A stretch of 9,506 nucleotides of DNA from LH-M37 sp032251315 (GTDB taxonomy: Bacteria > Pseudomonadota > Gammaproteobacteria > SZUA-229). The translations under genes and the position numbers were made by a program. A model generated the notes under the pieces. That model saw nothing but the letters and a program-made list of their open reading frames with translations. It was not told where the DNA came from and did no database searches. The stretch is from contig JAVVEE010000086.1 in the NCBI GenBank assembly GCA_032251315.1, positions 1 through 9,506 of the forward strand, given 5' to 3'. This document shows positions 7,140 to 9,506 of the stretch, in pieces; position 1 is the stretch's first letter, and every line of letters starts with the position of its first letter.

Positions 7140-8248
7140 TCGCCGGTAATCTCGCTGTCATCGAGCTCGACCTGATTGTCGACCTTAACCGCCATGCCGT
7201 CACGCAGTTTTATCAGACCGGTGCGCACCACTCGTGTATCAACCGGCAGACCGATAATGGCAACCCGTCCTTCGCGTATTTCACCGGTTTCCACCAGGGT
7301 GCGTTTAACCGTGAGCGCACCCTCTTCGGACTCGTTAATCACAAAAACGAAATTGCCGTAAGTATTAAAGCTGATGGCCGTGCGCGGCAGGGTTAGTACG
7401 GTGCGTGCCTCATCGGTGATGGTTTCAACCCGGGCGAACATGCCGGGGCGCATGAGCTTGTCGGGGTTCTGTAAGGTGGCACGAATTTTCATGGTGCGGG
7501 TGCCGGTATCAACACCGGGATTCAACGCGCTGATCTCACCATTGAATTCCCGCTCGGGGAATGCGTCCAGTTGCAGCGTCACCGGCTGGCCGGTTTCAAT
7601 TCGGCTTAAATAGCGCTCCGACAGATTGTAATCCGCGTAGATGGGATCGAGCGCCTGCAAGCTGACTATAGGCATACCGGCCTCGACAAACTGGCCCAGA
7701 TCAACCTGGCGTATGCCGGCCAGACCGGCGAAGGGCGCACGAATTACCTTGCGCTTGATTATCGACTCCTGTTGATTGAGCCGTGCCATGGAGGCATCGA
7801 AGCGCGCTTCCGCTTCATCGAATTCCGATTTGGGAATCACGCGTTTTTTCAGCAGATCCTGAGAGCGGCTAAATTGTATCTGCGCCAGTTTGCTTTCCGC
7901 GCGCAATGCTTCCAGTGCAGCCCTGTCGACAGAGTCATCCAGCCGAACCAGTATCTCACCCTCTTCAACCTGCTGGCCGGAACTGAAAACAATCTCACTG
8001 ATAATGCCGTTAACTTCGGTGCTGACATCAATACCGTTAATCGCCACCAGTGAGCCGGCAGCCTGCAGTGACGGCTGCCAGCTTTCCTGTTGCACCTGCG
8101 TCGAGGCGATCACAGCAGGTGGCAGGCTCGGTGGCGGCGGTGTTTCCTGAAAGGGGGTTTTCCAGAACAGAAGTGCTGCAATAATCAGTGCGATAATAAT
8201 CAGGGAGATGGCCAGAAGGCTAATGGTGGTGTTTCGTTGTTCGGGCAT
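7136..8248 (-). CDS. RND efflux pump periplasmic adaptor (membrane fusion protein, HlyD/AcrA family)
   Basis: Periplasmic adaptor linking the RND permease to an outer-membrane channel. The 370 residues show an N-terminal membrane anchor at about 9-29 with no lipobox cysteine, so it is probably anchored as a transmembrane protein rather than a lipoprotein. A Pro-rich linker at 32-44 follows. The first lipoyl half is at about 75-105 (GIISEIVFSSGQQVEEGE..LVRLDD), a coiled-coil alpha-hairpin at about 107-165, and the second lipoyl half at about 168-198 (IRAPFAGLAGIRQVDLGQFV). The beta-barrel and membrane-proximal domains follow, with NPGVDTGTRTMKIRATL at about 243-259. It is the first gene of a two-gene operon; its TGA overlaps the permease ATG. 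An AGGA ribosome-binding site lies about ten bases before the ATG. Subfamily and substrates are not assignable by eye. Confidence 0.95.
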   Translation of the reverse strand: MPEQRNTTISLLAISLIIIALIIAALLFWKTPFQETPPPPSLPPAVIASTQVQQESWQPSLQAAGSLVAINGIDVSTEVNGIISEIVFSSGQQVEEGEILVRLDDSVDRAALEALRAESKLAQIQFSRSQDLLKKRVIPKSEFDEAEARFDASMARLNQQESIIKRKVIRAPFAGLAGIRQVDLGQFVEAGMPIVSLQALDPIYADYNLSERYLSRIETGQPVTLQLDAFPEREFNGEISALNPGVDTGTRTMKIRATLQNPDKLMRPGMFARVETITDEARTVLTLPRTAISFNTYGNFVFVINESEEGALTVKRTLVETGEIREGRVAIIGLPVDTRVVRTGLIKLRDGMAVKVDNQVELDDSEITGE

Positions 8249-8304
8249 AGTCGCTGATCCTGATTATGAGCCGGCAAAGAAAACCGGAAATTGTTCGGGT
8301 GCGT

Positions 8305-8333
8305 AGTATATGGCTTGCCGGATAATTTGTGAA
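8305..8333 (-). promoter_or_regulatory. Sigma70-type promoter of the efflux operon
   Basis: On the minus strand TTCACA (8328-8333, five of six to TTGACA) is followed after exactly 17 bp by TATACT (8305-8310, five of six to TATAAT). The predicted start near 8298 gives a leader of about 50 nt to the adaptor ATG. No adjacent regulator gene is present. A short GTGG/CCAC inverted repeat lies upstream at about 8360-8373, but it is too short to call an operator. Confidence 0.6.
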
Positions 8334-8467
8334 CGTATAACCAGCAAGGTCAAGTTCTGTGGTGCGATCCACGATACGGTGATGGCGGTTTTTGTCAGCA
8401 GCATCGAAGCCGAACAGTGATAAAAGATTAACGGCTTTTTTTACATATCGGCGAACGGTCGGCGCGA

Positions 8468-8509
8468 GCATTCATACCCTCGAGCTGCGTGCTGCGAAGG
8501 CATGAATGC
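8468..8509 (-). promoter_or_regulatory. Hairpin directly after the SUKH-like gene
   Basis: The arms 8499-8509 and 8468-8478 pair over 11 bp on the minus-strand transcript (GCAUUCAUGCC with GGUAUGAAUGC), including one G-U wobble, around a 20-nt loop. The stem starts one base after the TAG stop. No U-tract follows, so it is not a textbook intrinsic terminator. It may be a 3'-end stabiliser, a Rho-associated end, or a copy of a short dispersed palindrome. Confidence 0.5.
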
Positions 8510-8510
8510 A

Positions 8511-8897
8511 CTAATGTTTTTTTCTGGAGTTATGAGGGTTTTTCACAGCGGATGACCTGATAATCTCTATCTCATCATCAAAATGAACTTCTTTTTCAGA
8601 TAAGCAGCTCATAAAATCATCAATGGATGCCCACTGGCACACCACTTCCCGATTATCATCCAGCGCAATAATGTCATCTGTGCTTTCATTCAGGCAAAAC
8701 AGGTCGTGCCAGTCACCGTAAAAGGGAATTAAGTTAGTGTCAACTTCCCAGTCCTGCCTCAGGCTCAGACCATCCTGAATTTCCTGCCAGGACCAGAACG
8801 GCATAACCAGCGGCTCAAGCTCGCAGTTGATAAAAATCGAAGCGTATTTCTCATTGAAACTTTCTACTTTTTTTAGAAAATCTGAATGCTTGTTCAT
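8511..8897 (-). CDS. SUKH/SMI1-KNR4-like small protein, possible orphan immunity protein
   Basis: A 128-residue soluble acidic protein without signal peptide or membrane segment. The middle part resembles the SMI1/KNR4 (SUKH) fold: LIPFYGDWHDLFCLN at 56-70 is the typical strand-turn stretch, followed by DDIIALDDNREVVCQWAS at 74-91 and DDFMSCL at 93-99, which correspond to the family's closing strands and last helix. The C-terminus is a basic tail (KNPHNSRKKH). The family includes many immunity proteins that neutralise polymorphic or contact-dependent toxins, as well as proteins of unknown role; no toxin gene is visible beside it. The ATG at 8895-8897 has an AGG seven bases upstream, and a plausible promoter lies at 8951-8979. 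The gene is followed by a hairpin and then the efflux operon promoter, so it is probably a single-gene unit. Family recognition is by eye and moderately sure; function is unproven. Confidence 0.72.
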   Translation of the reverse strand: MNKHSDFLKKVESFNEKYASIFINCELEPLVMPFWSWQEIQDGLSLRQDWEVDTNLIPFYGDWHDLFCLNESTDDIIALDDNREVVCQWASIDDFMSCLSEKEVHFDDEIEIIRSSAVKNPHNSRKKH

Positions 8898-8950
8898 GAT
8901 TAAGCCTGCTGTAATGATTTTTCGGAATTAAAGGGAACGACCTTTTCATA

Positions 8951-8979
8951 ATAATAACGCCTTTAGCTCTGGCTGCAAA
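8951..8979 (-). promoter_or_regulatory. Candidate promoter of the SUKH-like gene
   Basis: On the minus strand TTTGCA (8974-8979, four of six to the -35 consensus) and TATTAT (8951-8956, five of six to the -10) are 17 bp apart. They would start a transcript about 45 nt before the ATG at 8897. Confidence 0.4.
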
Positions 8980-9211
8980 TGTCCATAGAGGGAAAGGCTG
9001 CTGGCTGTAGATAAAGGCACGAACATCTCGGCCCATGAACTTGTGGCGGCACTGGATGATGCTCGGTCCGCGGTTAAAGAATGTAGGCCAATGCGAGCAG
9101 GCGGAGGTTCTCTATCATCTCTACAGCATATGCCTTTCAAATTGTGCCTGTCTGGTTTCAGGGTTAGTTGTGTGGGCACCGACATTGCGTCTGTGCGGCT
9201 GGAATTAAAAA
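8980..9211. other. Unassigned stretch between repeat copy 2 and the SUKH-like gene
   Basis: No gene can be supported here, although several frames stay open. A plus-strand frame is open from 8989 to a TGA at 9214-9216, inside the repeat terminus, and includes ISAHELVAALDDARSAVKE, but it has no good start. Two minus-strand frames are open over most of the same DNA. The G+C content is visibly higher than in the flanks. It may be a gene remnant cut by the repeat, or a dispersed non-coding repeat. I do not recognise any product. Confidence 0.35.
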
Positions 9212-9386
9212 CATGAAAAATTGAGTCCGCAGATGAACACAGATAAGTGCAAAGGCTTGATCCGCGAAGAACACCAAGGACGCGAAAAAAGCTAATGATT
9301 AAAAGCGTTTTCTTCGCGCCTTTCGCGTTTTTTCGCAGATAGTTTTTTTAGGTTTTTATCTGCATTCAGCTGTGAATATAATTAAA
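9212..9386. repeat. Palindromic dispersed repeat, copy 2 (about 175 bp)
   Basis: Same family and orientation as the element at 3861-4082. It opens with CATGAAAA, then shares AGTCCGCAGATGAAC.CAGAT, then TCCGCGAAGAAC.CCAAGG running into GACGCGAAAAAAGCTAA (9261-9294). The complementary inner arm is at 9307-9340 and an outer arm at 9357-9375 (ATCTGCATTCAGCTGTG). It has two rather than three CTTCGCG-type units, and its right terminus is degenerate, lacking the TTTTCATG end. It lies about 15 bp beyond a minus-strand TAA at 9400-9402, the same placement as copy 1 relative to the pump gene. Right border approximate. Confidence 0.8.
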
Positions 9387-9399
9387 TCTACACACGCTG

Positions 9400-9506
9400 T
9401 TATTCGTTTTCGTTGGTAACGATCACGCTTATATCACCCTCGTGATCAATCGTTACATCGAAGTTATTATTGAATTACATGGAAAGGATACCCTTCAATC
9501 AAGACG
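9400..9506 (-). pseudogene. Possible C-terminus of an unrecognised gene with a frame break (runs off the window)
   Basis: Read on the minus strand, the edge frame gives VLIEGYPFHVIQ and stops at 9467-9469. A second frame overlapping that stop continues as NNFDVTIDHEGDISVIVTNE to a TAA at 9400-9402, but is closed upstream by a TAA at 9475-9477. Together they read like one protein tail interrupted by a one-base shift near 9470. This could be a real frameshift, a sequencing error, or chance, with the gene simply ending at 9467. An imperfect inverted repeat (9416-9427 with 9441-9456) lies within it. I do not recognise the product. Confidence 0.3.

Noticed and set aside
8340..8360. MerR-type metal-responsive promoter near TTGACCTTGCTGG
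   Set aside because: There is no correctly spaced -10 for a 19-20 bp spacer and no clear dyad; the promoter 17-bp spaced at 8305-8333 fits better.
8220..8471. 83-codon minus-strand frame overlapping the adaptor start
   Set aside because: It spans the efflux promoter and leader, overlaps the adaptor N-terminus, has no ribosome-binding site or recognisable domain, and its ATG lies in a hairpin stem.
8946..9185. 79-codon minus-strand frame upstream of the SUKH-like gene
   Set aside because: Low-complexity Ser/Ala/Pro composition, no ribosome-binding site, and other frames are equally open over the same DNA; kept only as part of the unassigned stretch.
3861..9386. Composite transposon bounded by the two repeats
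   Set aside because: No transposase, no target-site duplication that I can see, and the elements resemble dispersed palindromes, not insertion sequences.

Overview
The window is from a proteobacterium, most likely a gammaproteobacterium. The endonuclease IV protein aligns with the Escherichia coli enzyme from memory without any gap over the stretch compared, and the RND pump and BCCT transporter are of types common in marine or salt-exposed gammaproteobacteria. Species cannot be named. All supported genes lie on the minus strand, so the biological order runs from high to low coordinates. The long plus-strand frames are shadows.

Layout in order of transcription. At the right edge (9400-9506) is what looks like the C-terminus of an unrecognised gene with a frame break, followed directly by copy 2 of a palindromic repeat (9212-9386). 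An unassigned stretch (8980-9211) follows, then a small SUKH/SMI1-KNR4-like protein (8511-8897), a candidate orphan immunity protein. Next come a good sigma70-type promoter (8305-8333) and a two-gene efflux operon: membrane fusion protein (7136-8248) and RND permease (4098-7139), coupled by an ATGA overlap. Copy 1 of the palindromic repeat sits 15 bp past the permease stop. Then comes nfo, endonuclease IV (2849-3697), a very AT-rich 426-bp intergenic region, and an apparent operon of outer-membrane porin-like protein (1325-2422), universal stress protein (806-1222) and BCCT transporter (1-776, cut by the window edge).

How the genes work together. The porin, stress protein and BCCT genes look like one osmolyte-uptake module. 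The porin would admit betaine-type solutes through the outer membrane, the BCCT carrier would import them with sodium or protons, and the stress protein would modulate uptake, much as TeaD does for the unrelated TeaABC ectoine transporter. The efflux operon supplies the inner-membrane and periplasmic parts of a tripartite pump; no outer-membrane factor or regulator is in the window. nfo is a housekeeping DNA-repair gene that appears independent.

The most unusual non-coding features are two related palindromic elements of about 175-220 bp, both in the same orientation and each immediately downstream of a minus-strand stop codon. There are also two intercistronic hairpins of similar geometry without U-tracts, and the AT-rich leader region before the porin. 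No clearly new multi-gene system is visible. The best leads are the porin-stress protein-BCCT arrangement and the repeat family.
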